Assembly (NCBI GenBank): GCA_000687655.1
Contig: JHWR01000013.1
Coordinates: 1 to 64,000, forward strand
Source of the DNA: Lachnospiraceae bacterium YSB2008
GTDB lineage: Bacteria > Bacillota > Clostridia > Lachnospirales > Lachnospiraceae
Direction of reading: 5' to 3'
Length of the DNA stretch: 64,000 nucleotides
Positions 25,803-34,837 of this stretch are shown here, piece by piece (position 1 is the first letter of the stretch; the number at the start of each line of letters is the position of its first letter). Made by a program: the position numbers and the translations under genes. A model generated the notes under the pieces. That model saw only the letters and a program-made list of their open reading frames with translations, was not told the origin of the DNA and did not search any database.

Positions 25803-25836
25803 AAAGAGATGACAGGCGGTTGACTGTCATCTCTTT
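25803..25836. terminator. Bidirectional terminator between HAD and DUF4349 genes
   Basis: AAAGAGATGACAG, loop GCGGTTGA, CTGTCATCTCTTT: a 13-bp perfect stem with A-rich and T-rich flanks, serving both convergent genes. Confidence 0.93.
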
Positions 25837-25865
25837 ATATTTAACATTCCGGAATGCTTTTACCT

Positions 25866-27191
25866 TTAATTCTTGTTATTCTTTTTATCGTCTTTTTTCT
25901 CTTCAGGCTTAACCTCATCCTTTTTTGCATCTTCAGCCTTAGCTTCTGCTTTGTCATCAGCTTTAGTTTCTTCAGTCTTATCTGCAGCTGGTTTAGCATT
26001 AGCAGGATTTGCAGCAGCCGGCTGAGCATTAGCAGGAGCAGCAGGTGCGTTTGCTACAGGAGCCTGAACAGGATATGCAGGATATGGATATCCCGGACGG
26101 TATGGGTTAGCAGCACGTTTTTCTTCTCTTGCCTTCTTGTTTGCCTTTGCCTTCTTGATGATTCTCTTTATGATGAGCTTCCATGCTCCGAAGCCTATAA
26201 GGAAGAGAATTATAAGTGTAGGAAGGGATGATACGAACCAGATTGCGAAGTTCTGAAGTCCGTAGAAGAATTTCTTCCAAGCTGACTTAACTTCTCTTGT
26301 GAATCTTGTTCCAAATGTATCTTCCGGTTCAGGATCAGTTACGTATTCCTTTACTTCTTTGATTGATACATCAACATAGCTGTATGCTACATCATTATCT
26401 ATTCCATTAAGTCTTGTCTTGATCTGAGCAACCTGAATATCTATGTCTGTGATCTTGTCTGTGATGATGAGGATATTGTCCATGTCATCAAGATCCTTAG
26501 CCTGCTTAAGCATCTCTACGTAACTTGCTCTTTCTGCTGCAAGAACATCGAGCTGAACTGAGAGGTCTGAATATTCCTGAGACATATTGGTGACATTCTG
26601 AGTTTTGCTTATGATCTCGCCAAGTCCGTCGGATTTGCTTACGAACTCTTCGTATTTGTCTGAAGGGATTCGAACGGTAGCTGTGTATGTATGAAGTTTC
26701 TCTTCATTGTAATATGACTTGTTGTTGATATATGAATTCTCAGCTTCAAGGAATCCGTTGCAATCCTTTAAAAATGTTTTGAAATCAGAAACTGTCTTGT
26801 CATATTCAAGTGTCTGTATCTGGAGATTGCAGCGATATACAAGCTTCTCGGTATCAATCTTGTTGGTAGACTGTTCCTTATCAGTTCCTGTTGAACCGCC
26901 CTTATCGCCCGGCTCATCATAGTTTTCTTCATAATCAGCAGCTTCGTCGTACGCAGGCTCATAATCTACATCATCTGAACCATAAGCTGCTTCATACGCA
27001 GCATCATAATCTCCGTCATATGTGAGACCGTTTTTATAATCTGCAGCGGTTGTGGATTCATAATACATCTCGGAGTATTCGTCCCTCTTGTTAGTGGAAG
27101 CAGCCTTATCTCCGCATCCGGCAAGAAGAGTCATACCGAGGAGTGCTGAAACTATCAATATGCTGACTTTTTTTGTTCTTATCTTTCTCAT
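25866..27191 (-). CDS. DUF4349 lipoprotein with C-terminal membrane span
   Basis: A 441-residue protein. The signal peptide ends in the lipobox LLAGC. An acidic Tyr/Asp/Glu-rich linker (about 30-105) precedes the DUF4349 domain (about 110-305: LVYRCNLQIQTLEYDKTV, then a coiled-coil region LDVLAAERASYVEMLKQA). A transmembrane span (about 315-340) and a cytoplasmic low-complexity tail follow: proline/alanine rich (YRPGYPYPAYPVQ) then Lys/Glu/Asp rich. DUF4349 proteins are common in Gram-positives and uncharacterised. The RBS is AAGGAG. Confidence 0.88.
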   Translation of the reverse strand: MRKIRTKKVSILIVSALLGMTLLAGCGDKAASTNKRDEYSEMYYESTTAADYKNGLTYDGDYDAAYEAAYGSDDVDYEPAYDEAADYEENYDEPGDKGGSTGTDKEQSTNKIDTEKLVYRCNLQIQTLEYDKTVSDFKTFLKDCNGFLEAENSYINNKSYYNEEKLHTYTATVRIPSDKYEEFVSKSDGLGEIISKTQNVTNMSQEYSDLSVQLDVLAAERASYVEMLKQAKDLDDMDNILIITDKITDIDIQVAQIKTRLNGIDNDVAYSYVDVSIKEVKEYVTDPEPEDTFGTRFTREVKSAWKKFFYGLQNFAIWFVSSLPTLIILFLIGFGAWKLIIKRIIKKAKANKKAREEKRAANPYRPGYPYPAYPVQAPVANAPAAPANAQPAAANPANAKPAADKTEETKADDKAEAKAEDAKKDEVKPEEKKDDKKNNKN

Positions 27192-27335
27192 ATTGTTTTC
27201 TCCTTTTTCTTATCCTATGGCGCTGTGAACGCTGCCATATTTTTTCTTGTTTATATGCATAATACCGGCATACAATAAAAAAGGTTTCAAAAAAATTTTA
27301 ACATTTTATTATGCGGATGCCAACAGTTAAAAATT

Positions 27336-27345
27336 GTGTTATAAT
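27336..27345 (+). promoter_or_regulatory. Extended -10 promoter element of the ATP-grasp gene
   Basis: GTGTTATAAT, a TG-extended perfect -10 box, 47 bases before the ATP-grasp start. No convincing -35 box is seen. The same GTGTTATAAT string occurs before traX, murA and the histidine kinase. Confidence 0.55.
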
Positions 27346-27391
27346 AGGCGGGATTTACGGAGTTTATTTCCAGATAAAGAGGCGATAGTTT

Positions 27392-28621
27392 ATGACATTT
27401 AAAGAAGCTGAATTCGTGCCAATGCTTTTTGGCGGAGACATTAATACCTACAGTGTGGCACGTGCATTTTATGAACAGTATCAGGTACAGTCACATGTTT
27501 TTGGTAAATATGCAAATGGACCGAGCTGCGGAAGCAAGATAACCATATACCATGCAAATGAAAAGATAGATACTGATGAAATATTCATGAAGGCAGTAAG
27601 AACCTTCTGTAAGAGAAACAGTGACAAGAAAGTTCTGACTATAGGCTGCGGTGATTCTTATGTAGCACTTATCAGTAAGCATAAGGATGAATTTCCTGAG
27701 AATGCCATTGCACCATATATAGATTTTGAGCTTATGGACAGTCTCCAGCAGAAGGAACTTTTCTATTCGCTTTGTGATAAGCATGGGATAGATTATCCTG
27801 ATACATACATTTACCATAAAGAAGATTATCCTGCAGACGGAAATGTAACGGCGCCGGTTCTTGAATTCTCTTATCCTGTAATCCTTAAGCCTTCAAACGG
27901 CATAAATTATTGGGAACATGAATTTCCTACACAGGAAAAGGTTTATCTGATTCCTGATGAAAAGAAGATGAGAGAAGTCATAAAAGATATATATGAAGCA
28001 GGCTACGAAGACAGTCTCATCATTCAGGATACAATCCCAGGAAATGATGAGTACATGAGAGTGCTTACTTCCTATTCAGACAGAAATGGAAAGGTTAAGA
28101 TGATGTGCCTCGGACATGTTCTTCTTGAGGAGCATACTCCTCACGGAAAGGGCAATCATGCGGTTATCATTACCGAGCCACAGGAAGAGCTTATGGAAAA
28201 GGTGAAGGCACTCCTTGAAGATCTTCATTATATAGGATTTTCTAATTTTGATATCAAATATGACAGCCGTGATGGCAAATATAAATTCTTTGAAATAAAT
28301 ACCAGACAGGGCAGATCAAATTACTATGTTACCGGATCAGGTTTCAATGTTGCCAAGTACTTCGTTGAGGAGTATATTCATGGTGTTGACCTTCCATATG
28401 AAACAGCGAAGGAAGAACATCTCTGGCTGGTAGTTCCGAAAGCGGTTGCTTTAAAGTATGTGCATGATCCGCTTAATAAGGAAAAACTAGAAAGACTTCT
28501 TAAGGAAGGCAAGTACGTGAACCCGCTCTTCATGAAGGGTGAGGACAGTCCGGTAAGAAATCTCAGAATGCTTAAGCAGCATTACAGCCATTACAATAAA
28601 TATAAGAAGTATTACGAATAG
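27392..28621 (+). CDS. ATP-grasp carboxylate-amine ligase, substrate unknown
   Basis: A 409-residue protein. The N-terminal half carries a Rossmann-like start (VPMLFGGDINTYSVARAF). The ATP-grasp fold follows: YPVILKPSNGINYW (ATP-binding Lys), LIIQDTIPGNDEY, HAVIITEP, and the Mg-binding KFFEINTRQGRSNYY. The family (COG3919-like) includes D-aspartate ligases that build peptidoglycan side branches. The adjacent gene (20 bases downstream) encodes a MurE-like ligase, which strengthens a role in amide-bond formation on a wall precursor. The substrate is inferred, not shown. Confidence 0.82.
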   Translation: MTFKEAEFVPMLFGGDINTYSVARAFYEQYQVQSHVFGKYANGPSCGSKITIYHANEKIDTDEIFMKAVRTFCKRNSDKKVLTIGCGDSYVALISKHKDEFPENAIAPYIDFELMDSLQQKELFYSLCDKHGIDYPDTYIYHKEDYPADGNVTAPVLEFSYPVILKPSNGINYWEHEFPTQEKVYLIPDEKKMREVIKDIYEAGYEDSLIIQDTIPGNDEYMRVLTSYSDRNGKVKMMCLGHVLLEEHTPHGKGNHAVIITEPQEELMEKVKALLEDLHYIGFSNFDIKYDSRDGKYKFFEINTRQGRSNYYVTGSGFNVAKYFVEEYIHGVDLPYETAKEEHLWLVVPKAVALKYVHDPLNKEKLERLLKEGKYVNPLFMKGEDSPVRNLRMLKQHYSHYNKYKKYYE

Positions 28622-28641
28622 AGTGATATTTTCTGTTACAC

Positions 28642-30252
28642 ATGGAGAAAGATGTGAATATCAGTATAAAAAGATTATGTGATTACAAGAAGCTACTTCA
28701 GGATGCAGGGCTTCTTACAGAATCAAATATAGAAGACGGGGATGAGACTTCGGTTAAAGGACTTACTTATAATTCCAAAGAGGCAGCGGATGGTACCCTG
28801 TTTGTTTGTAAGGGTGCGCATTTCAAGTCACAGTATCTTGCTGACTCAGCGGAAAGCGGCGCTGTAGCATACGTTGCTGAAAAGAGATTCGATATTTCTG
28901 AAACAGGCGAAAATGTAGTCAGCATTCCTTATATAATAGTAAGTGATATAAGAAAGGCTATGCCTTATCTGTCGGATTTCTTTTACGATTCTCCTTCTGA
29001 GAAGCTTCGCCTTACAGGAATAACCGGTACAAAGGGAAAGTCGACAACTGCTTATTACGTAAAGAATATACTTGATCTTTATGAAGAGAGTAAAGGCGGC
29101 AAAGTAACAGCCATTACCTCATCCATAGACTTATATGACGGAGTGGAGGAGTTTGAATCTCATATAACTACTCCTGAGAATATGGAGCTTCAGTATCATT
29201 TCAGAAATGCTGTTGATTCCGGAATAGATTACTTTACCATGGAGGTTTCCTCACAGGCTCTGAAGTATGACAGAGTTGATAAGATAAGATTCGATGTCGG
29301 AATCTTCATGAATATATCAGAGGATCATATCAGTGATATAGAACATCCGACCTTCGAGGATTATTTTGAGTCGAAGCTCAGGATTTTTGCTCAGTCAGAG
29401 ACATCAGTGATCAATCTTGGAGCAGACGAAGCAGACAGGATAATGGATGCAGCGAAAAAAGCATATGATTCCGGGCTGACAAAAAAGATCGTTACATTTA
29501 AGATATATGACGGAAAAGATGCTTCATTAGCGGATGCCGAATCCGGTTCGGGCATAATTCCGGATATTATAGGTTATGACATAGAGAAGAAAACGGATGG
29601 AATTCATTTCAAAGTAAAATGCGATAGGTTCGACAGAGAATTCATGCTGACCATGCCGGGACTTTTCAATGTTGAAAATGCACTTGCGGCCATTGCAACT
29701 GCAAATGAATATAATATCCCTGAAGAGTTCATATATGAAGGGCTTAAGACTGCAAGATCAAAGGGACGTATGGAGCTTTTTTCATCCAAGGATGGAAAGG
29801 TTGTTGCCATAGTAGATTACGCCCACAATAAGCTGTCTTTTGAGAAACTGTATGAGTCGACGCTTTCCGAATATCCGGGATTTAAAATTGAAACCATATT
29901 CGGCTGTCCGGGGTATAAAGCATATCAGAGAAGAGAACATCTCGGTACGCTGTCAGGCAGATATTCAGATAAGGTTTATCTGGTTGCAGAGGATCCGGGT
30001 GAAGAACCTGTGGAACAGATTTCCAGGGATATAGCACAGTACGTCGAACGCGAGGGCTGTCCTTACGAGATGATAGAGGACAGGGGAGAAGCTATTCATA
30101 AAGCTATTATGGAAGTGACAGAACCAACAGTCATACTCATCACCGGAAAAGGTGATGAGACCCGTCAGAAATACGGCCGTGAATACCTTGACTGCCCATC
30201 CGACGCCGACTACACCCGCCGCTACATCGCCGAATACGATACACTTCACTGA
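28642..30252 (+). CDS. MurE-like Mur ligase with atypical substrate motif
   Basis: A 536-residue Mur ligase. It shows GLTYNSKEAADGTLFVC (UDP-MurNAc-binding domain), the P-loop GTKGKSTTAYY, TTPENMELQ, MEVSSQAL, the carbamylated-Lys region YFESKLRIF, VDYAHNKLSFE and ITGKGDETRQKYG. The position where DAP-adding MurE enzymes read DNPR here reads AEDPGEEP, so the recognition arginine is missing and the amino acid added is uncertain. This may be a paralogue rather than the essential MurE. Start: ATG 28642 has little binding site; GTG 28654 behind GGAGA is an alternative. The last 25 or so codons are strikingly C-ending compared with the rest. Confidence 0.85.
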   Translation: MEKDVNISIKRLCDYKKLLQDAGLLTESNIEDGDETSVKGLTYNSKEAADGTLFVCKGAHFKSQYLADSAESGAVAYVAEKRFDISETGENVVSIPYIIVSDIRKAMPYLSDFFYDSPSEKLRLTGITGTKGKSTTAYYVKNILDLYEESKGGKVTAITSSIDLYDGVEEFESHITTPENMELQYHFRNAVDSGIDYFTMEVSSQALKYDRVDKIRFDVGIFMNISEDHISDIEHPTFEDYFESKLRIFAQSETSVINLGADEADRIMDAAKKAYDSGLTKKIVTFKIYDGKDASLADAESGSGIIPDIIGYDIEKKTDGIHFKVKCDRFDREFMLTMPGLFNVENALAAIATANEYNIPEEFIYEGLKTARSKGRMELFSSKDGKVVAIVDYAHNKLSFEKLYESTLSEYPGFKIETIFGCPGYKAYQRREHLGTLSGRYSDKVYLVAEDPGEEPVEQISRDIAQYVEREGCPYEMIEDRGEAIHKAIMEVTEPTVILITGKGDETRQKYGREYLDCPSDADYTRRYIAEYDTLH

Positions 30253-30321
30253 TAAGGTAATTCGCCGTGCATGTCACGATTCATGGACATTTGAATAAAC
30301 ATATATTATTTTAGTTGACAG

Positions 30322-30394
30322 ATTATGCCGTATTATTGCCCGAGAAAACCCTTGACGACAGCCGCGTTTTCGAGGGGATATAATACGGAATAAT
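30322..30394. repeat. Long imperfect hairpin upstream of the moxR gene
   Basis: Outer arms ATTATGCCGTATTAT (30322-30336) and ATAATACGGAATAAT (30380-30394) match at 14 of 15 positions. Inside them CCC/GGG and GAAAAC/GTTTTC continue the stem around a loop of about 16 bases. No T-run follows, so it is not a simple terminator for the MurE-like gene. It sits 29 bases before the MoxR start and may act on that operon's expression. Confidence 0.7.
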
Positions 30395-30422
30395 CGTCTG
30401 AATCATAACTATGGAGGATCAC

Positions 30423-31415
30423 ATGGAACAGAAGAGTAACATAACACAAGAAGAATTTGATTACGCACAGGACGTAGTCACCAAACTTTCCAAATACTAT
30501 GACAGCAAGGTCGTAGGTCAGCAGGGGCTTAAGCTCAGTCTTATAGCAGGTGTTCTTGCAGATGGACATATACTTGTTGAGTCCGTTCCGGGACTTGCTA
30601 AAACAACTGCAGCAAAGGCAATATCTGATGCTGTAAACGGAAAGTTCTCCCGTATTCAGTGTACACCGGACCTTCTTCCGAGTGATATCATAGGAACTCA
30701 GGTTTACAATCAGGTAACAGGTCAGTTCGAAACTCAGAAGGGCCCTGTTTTTGCAAACTTCGTACTTCTTGATGAGATAAACCGTTCAAGTGCAAAAACA
30801 CAGAGTGCCATGCTTGAGGCCATGCAGGAAAGACAGGTTACTATAGGTGGTGTTACTTACAACATGCCAGATGACGTATTCATCGTTATAGCTACTCAGA
30901 ACCCTATAGAGCAGGAAGGTACATACCTTCTTTCAGAGGCACAGACAGACCGTTTCATTATCAAAGAGAAGATTACATATCCTACTCCTGAAGAGGAAAC
31001 TGAAATCCTCAACCGTATAGAGCAGGGTGCATTCGTAAGAACAGAACCTACTCTTCTTGTTAAGGACATTGATAATGTTCAGCAGATAACCAGAAAGGTA
31101 TATGTAGATAATTCCGTAAAGCAGTACATTTCATTTATTGTAAATGCAACACGAAACACAGAGAAGGTTCTGTCAGAGGATTACAGCAGATATGTAAGAA
31201 TGGGTGCCAGCCCACGTGCTTCCATAGCATTCCTTAATATCGCAAAGGCAGTAGCTCTTATATACGGAAGAACATATGTTACTCCGGATGATGTAAAGCT
31301 TATGCGTCACCAGATACTCCGTCACAGAATAGAGCTCAATTACGCTGCAATAGCTGACAGCATTGAGGTTGAGACTATTATAGATAAGATTGTAGGAGCT
31401 ATACCTACTCCGTAA
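30423..31415 (+). CDS. MoxR-family AAA+ ATPase
   Basis: A 330-residue ATPase: a Walker A-like VESVPGLAKTTAAKA, Walker B VLLDEINRSSAKTQSAML, sensor IATQNPIEQEGTYLLSEAQ, and an arginine finger region. MoxR proteins act as chaperones with VWA-domain partners, all of which follow here. The start at 30423 was chosen because GGAGG lies six bases upstream, inside the longer frame from 30411. It is the first gene of a six-gene operon (moxR, DUF58, membrane protein, two VWA proteins, TPR protein). Confidence 0.93.
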   Translation: MEQKSNITQEEFDYAQDVVTKLSKYYDSKVVGQQGLKLSLIAGVLADGHILVESVPGLAKTTAAKAISDAVNGKFSRIQCTPDLLPSDIIGTQVYNQVTGQFETQKGPVFANFVLLDEINRSSAKTQSAMLEAMQERQVTIGGVTYNMPDDVFIVIATQNPIEQEGTYLLSEAQTDRFIIKEKITYPTPEEETEILNRIEQGAFVRTEPTLLVKDIDNVQQITRKVYVDNSVKQYISFIVNATRNTEKVLSEDYSRYVRMGASPRASIAFLNIAKAVALIYGRTYVTPDDVKLMRHQILRHRIELNYAAIADSIEVETIIDKIVGAIPTP

Positions 31416-31427
31416 TGAGGACATCGT

Positions 31428-32303
31428 ATGAATTATGATTATCTTACAAAAATAAGATCTCAGGTTGCGCTTTATTCAAGCAAGAAGTCTTCCAACCTCC
31501 TGTCGGGCGAGTTTCGTTCCATTTACAGGGGAAGAAGTCTTGATTTTGATGACCTCAGAGAATATGCATATGGCGACAATGTCAAGGACATAGACTGGAA
31601 GGCATCCTCTAAAACCGGAAAGATGCTTATAAGACGTTATATAGCTGAGAAGAAGCATAACATTCTTTTTGTCTGTGATGGAGGAAGCAGGATGCTGGCC
31701 GATACGTCAGTCGGTGCTTCGAAGATGGATATCGCGATAACTACTCTGGGTACCATCGCTTTCCTGATCGACCGTCATGGTGATGACTTTGCGCTGATAC
31801 ACAGTATCGATAAGGGATATGATTATACATATTTCCGTTCGGGAAATGTTCATTTTGAAAATGTAATGAACCGATATGCAGAGACCATCAAGAAGGAACC
31901 AAAGTACAGTATTGCGCAGGTTCTTGATTACGTGACTGAGAATATAAGAAGAAATATGGTGGTCTTCGTTATTACGGACATGGCCGGAGTCAGGGGACTT
32001 GATGAGAAGCTCCTGAAGAAGCTTACGTATAATAACGATGTAATGATCATCAATATCGACGATGCATATCTTCATGGTGAAAATGTATTTGATGTCGAGG
32101 CAGGACGATATGCGGATTCCATGTTCCTTCACAGCAATCTTCTTTTTAAAGCAGAGAAGAGAAACAGGGACCGCCATAATGCTGAGATGGAAGAGATTTT
32201 CAAGAGATATAAAGTTGGCATGACGACTATTAAAAATGAAGATGAGATAATTGACAATATTGTCGAGCTTTTTGAAAGGCATAGATATGAAAACATCGGT
32301 TAG
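31428..32303 (+). CDS. DUF58 domain protein
   Basis: A 291-residue protein with the DUF58 signature GRSLDFDDLREYAYGDNVKD, then IDWKASSKTGKMLIRRY, and a VWA-like core (NILFVCDGGSRM, with D-G-G-S in place of a full MIDAS). Standard partner of MoxR ATPases and Bat proteins. It starts 12 bases after moxR and overlaps the next gene by 17 bases. Confidence 0.9.
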   Translation: MNYDYLTKIRSQVALYSSKKSSNLLSGEFRSIYRGRSLDFDDLREYAYGDNVKDIDWKASSKTGKMLIRRYIAEKKHNILFVCDGGSRMLADTSVGASKMDIAITTLGTIAFLIDRHGDDFALIHSIDKGYDYTYFRSGNVHFENVMNRYAETIKKEPKYSIAQVLDYVTENIRRNMVVFVITDMAGVRGLDEKLLKKLTYNNDVMIINIDDAYLHGENVFDVEAGRYADSMFLHSNLLFKAEKRNRDRHNAEMEEIFKRYKVGMTTIKNEDEIIDNIVELFERHRYENIG

Positions 32304-32769
32304 TCTTCAGGATCCATATGCATTTATGTTCTGGTGGCTGATAGTTGCGGCTGTTGCAGTAGTCGCAGCTGTAATAATTCATATTCTTGTAAAGAGGAAG
32401 CTGAAACCGCTTTTCAACAAGAAGGATGAGAAGAAGCCTAAGATCATGAAGCCGAAGGGTGCGGATCTTGTAACTATTAAAAGAAAATATATGGCTCAGC
32501 TGGACAAGGTTGAGTATGATGTCGTAAACAGCAGGACTACTGTGCGACATGGTTATCAGAAGATGAGCCGTATCATCAGGATGTTCGTATATGAGGTAAC
32601 GAAACTTAAGGTTCAGGATTATACGCTTTCTGAGATATCCGAGCTCGGCCTTCCATCACTTACCCTGCTTGTTACTGAATATTATGAACCTGAGTTTGCA
32701 AAATATACACAGGCAGACATCATGGCGTCTATGAGAAGAACCAGAGAGGTGATCAGTACATGGTATTAA
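32287..32769 (+). CDS. Small membrane protein of the MoxR/Bat operon
   Basis: A 160-residue protein with one N-terminal span (FWWLIVAAVAVVAAVIIHIL) and a soluble charged part. It sits where a BatD/DUF4381-like subunit is often found in such operons, but I do not see a definite domain. The start at 32287 (GAAAGG upstream) replaces the longer frame at 32251. It overlaps both neighbours (17 and 10 bases). Confidence 0.78.
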   Translation: MKTSVSLQDPYAFMFWWLIVAAVAVVAAVIIHILVKRKLKPLFNKKDEKKPKIMKPKGADLVTIKRKYMAQLDKVEYDVVNSRTTVRHGYQKMSRIIRMFVYEVTKLKVQDYTLSEISELGLPSLTLLVTEYYEPEFAKYTQADIMASMRRTREVISTWY

Positions 32770-33863
32770 GATATCCTCTGTTCCTTTCTATAGGTATTCC
32801 GATAGTTGTTCTGGGTGTCGCAGCATTACACATTATAAGAAGTAAGAAGGCTTATAAGGGCGGCATAAAGGCAGCGAATACCAGTATAGTCAAGGAACTT
32901 CCTGAATACAAAAAAATAAAGATCATAAGACTTGTTATTACGGTAATTATGGAGCTGGCTCTCGGGATGTCACTTCTGTCATCCCTCTATCTTATGGCCA
33001 GACCTTCAAAGATTGAGACCATGAATAACGGTGTAAAGAAGAGGGACATCTTCCTCTGCATGGATGTGTCTTATTCTATCTTTGCGTTAAATGAATCGCT
33101 CGTTGACAATCTTGAAGACGTTGTCAGAGGACTGGACGGAGACAGGTTCGGAATAGCAATCTTCAATACTTCAACGGTTCTTTATGTTCCGATGACTGAT
33201 GATTATGATTTCGTTATTCAGAAGCTTGAAGACATCAAAGAATATTTCGAACTTCAGAAGGAATTCATGTCTTACTTCGGAGACTACCAGTATGTAAGTG
33301 AGATTCCGGATGATCAGTATGACAGATATCTTGAGCTGAGTGAAGAGCTTGAGTATTATGACGCGGGAACTGTTGTAAATAATATTACAAAGGGAAGCAG
33401 TCTTATAGGTGAGGGACTTGCATCCTGTCTTTACAGCTTTCCTCATATTGATGATGCTGAGAGGACCAGAATCATAATCATGTCTACTGATAATGACCAG
33501 CAGGAAAGGGCAAAACCTCTCCTGGAGGTTGATGAGGCTGCAGATCTCTGCAAGAAGAATCATGTAGTTGTATTTGGAATCTTTCCGAATAAAGAGTCCT
33601 TCGACAGCGGCTCAAACATAGGTGATTACGAGACAGAGCTGAACGAATTCAAGAAGGCTGTTGAGAGTACAAATGGCAAGTTCTATAAAGAAAGCGAGAC
33701 TCTTACAGTCAAGGATATCGTACAGGATATTCAGCAGGAAGAGGCTATGGAGGTTGATGAGATAATTGTCCGTAAACCTATAGATCAGCCGAAGACTCCG
33801 GCTATAGTACTATTCATTTCACTTGTAATATTCTTTACATTGGGAGTTGCACTTGTAATATGA
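32760..33863 (+). CDS. BatA-like VWA domain membrane protein
   Basis: A 367-residue protein: a span at the N-terminus (LFLSIGIPIVVLGVAAL), another near 62-82, a VWA domain with the MIDAS motif LCMDVSYSIF (DxSxS), and a C-terminal span (VLFISLVIFFTLGVALVI). VWA proteins bind metal-dependent partners; Bat operons are linked to stress tolerance and envelope integrity. It overlaps the following VWA gene by 4 bases. Confidence 0.9.
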   Translation: MVLRYPLFLSIGIPIVVLGVAALHIIRSKKAYKGGIKAANTSIVKELPEYKKIKIIRLVITVIMELALGMSLLSSLYLMARPSKIETMNNGVKKRDIFLCMDVSYSIFALNESLVDNLEDVVRGLDGDRFGIAIFNTSTVLYVPMTDDYDFVIQKLEDIKEYFELQKEFMSYFGDYQYVSEIPDDQYDRYLELSEELEYYDAGTVVNNITKGSSLIGEGLASCLYSFPHIDDAERTRIIIMSTDNDQQERAKPLLEVDEAADLCKKNHVVVFGIFPNKESFDSGSNIGDYETELNEFKKAVESTNGKFYKESETLTVKDIVQDIQQEEAMEVDEIIVRKPIDQPKTPAIVLFISLVIFFTLGVALVI

Positions 33864-34810
33864 TAACTAATCCTATACTTCCTGAGATTCTTGTGGGAAC
33901 AGTGCTTTTCATAATATATGCGCTGCTTGCTTTCGGAGTTATCAGGAGAAAAACCAAATTCATATATAAAGTGTCTATGATGCTCAGGATACTGGCTATA
34001 TTTGTGCTTGTATTTATTATCAATGCCAGACCTATGCGTAAGGATTACAATGCAGATGTCGAGATGAAGAATCTTGATGTTCTGTTTGTTGTTGACACAA
34101 CTATAAGTATGTGGGCTGATGATGTGAACAGTAAGCCGAGAATGGATGCTGTCATGAGAGATACTCAGCATATAATCGATCAGCTTGACGGAAGTAATTT
34201 TGCACTTATCAGATTTGATAACCGTTCACAGGTACTGGCTCCATTTACGCAGGACAGTTCAAATGTACTCGATGCATTTTCAACTATATCCTCGCCGAGC
34301 AGATACTACGCTAAAGGAAGTAATCTGAACGTCATGGAGAAAGACATGATGGATCTTCTTGTTTCTTCATCCAAAAAGGACGGAAGAATGACGGTTGTTT
34401 TCTTCATAAGTGACGGCGAGATTACTGATGATTCGCAGCTTATGTCATTTGCAGATTATGAGAAGTATGTCGATGGTGGTGCTGTCATGGGATACGGCAC
34501 TGAAAAAGGCGGCAGGATGAAGGATAGCTATAGTTATATCAAGGATCCTACTACCTATCAGGATGCTTATTCTAAGATAGACGAGAAAAACCTTCAGTCC
34601 ATAGCGGATGACATGCAGATAGACTATGTTCATATGGAGAGAATGAATAATATAGATTATGTTCTCAGCAGTATTTTGGCTTCAACCAAGTCCATAGTGG
34701 ATGAGGGAAAGGGCGTAACCTATGAGGATACATACTATTTTTATGTTTTTCCACTTATACTGCTTTTGATGTTTGAGTTCGTATTATATATCCGTAAGGG
34801 AAGACTGTAA
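33860..34810 (+). CDS. BatB-like VWA domain membrane protein
   Basis: A 316-residue protein with N-terminal spans (VLFIIYALLAFGVI and LRILAIFVLVFIINA), a VWA domain whose MIDAS reads VVDTTISMW (DxTxS), the later FISDGE loop, and a C-terminal span near 297-312. It is a paralogue of the preceding VWA protein and likely forms a complex with it. ATGA overlap with the upstream gene indicates coupled translation. Confidence 0.9.
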   Translation: MITNPILPEILVGTVLFIIYALLAFGVIRRKTKFIYKVSMMLRILAIFVLVFIINARPMRKDYNADVEMKNLDVLFVVDTTISMWADDVNSKPRMDAVMRDTQHIIDQLDGSNFALIRFDNRSQVLAPFTQDSSNVLDAFSTISSPSRYYAKGSNLNVMEKDMMDLLVSSSKKDGRMTVVFFISDGEITDDSQLMSFADYEKYVDGGAVMGYGTEKGGRMKDSYSYIKDPTTYQDAYSKIDEKNLQSIADDMQIDYVHMERMNNIDYVLSSILASTKSIVDEGKGVTYEDTYYFYVFPLILLLMFEFVLYIRKGRL

Positions 34811-34837
34811 TCATACGGACATTTAAGGAAATGGATT

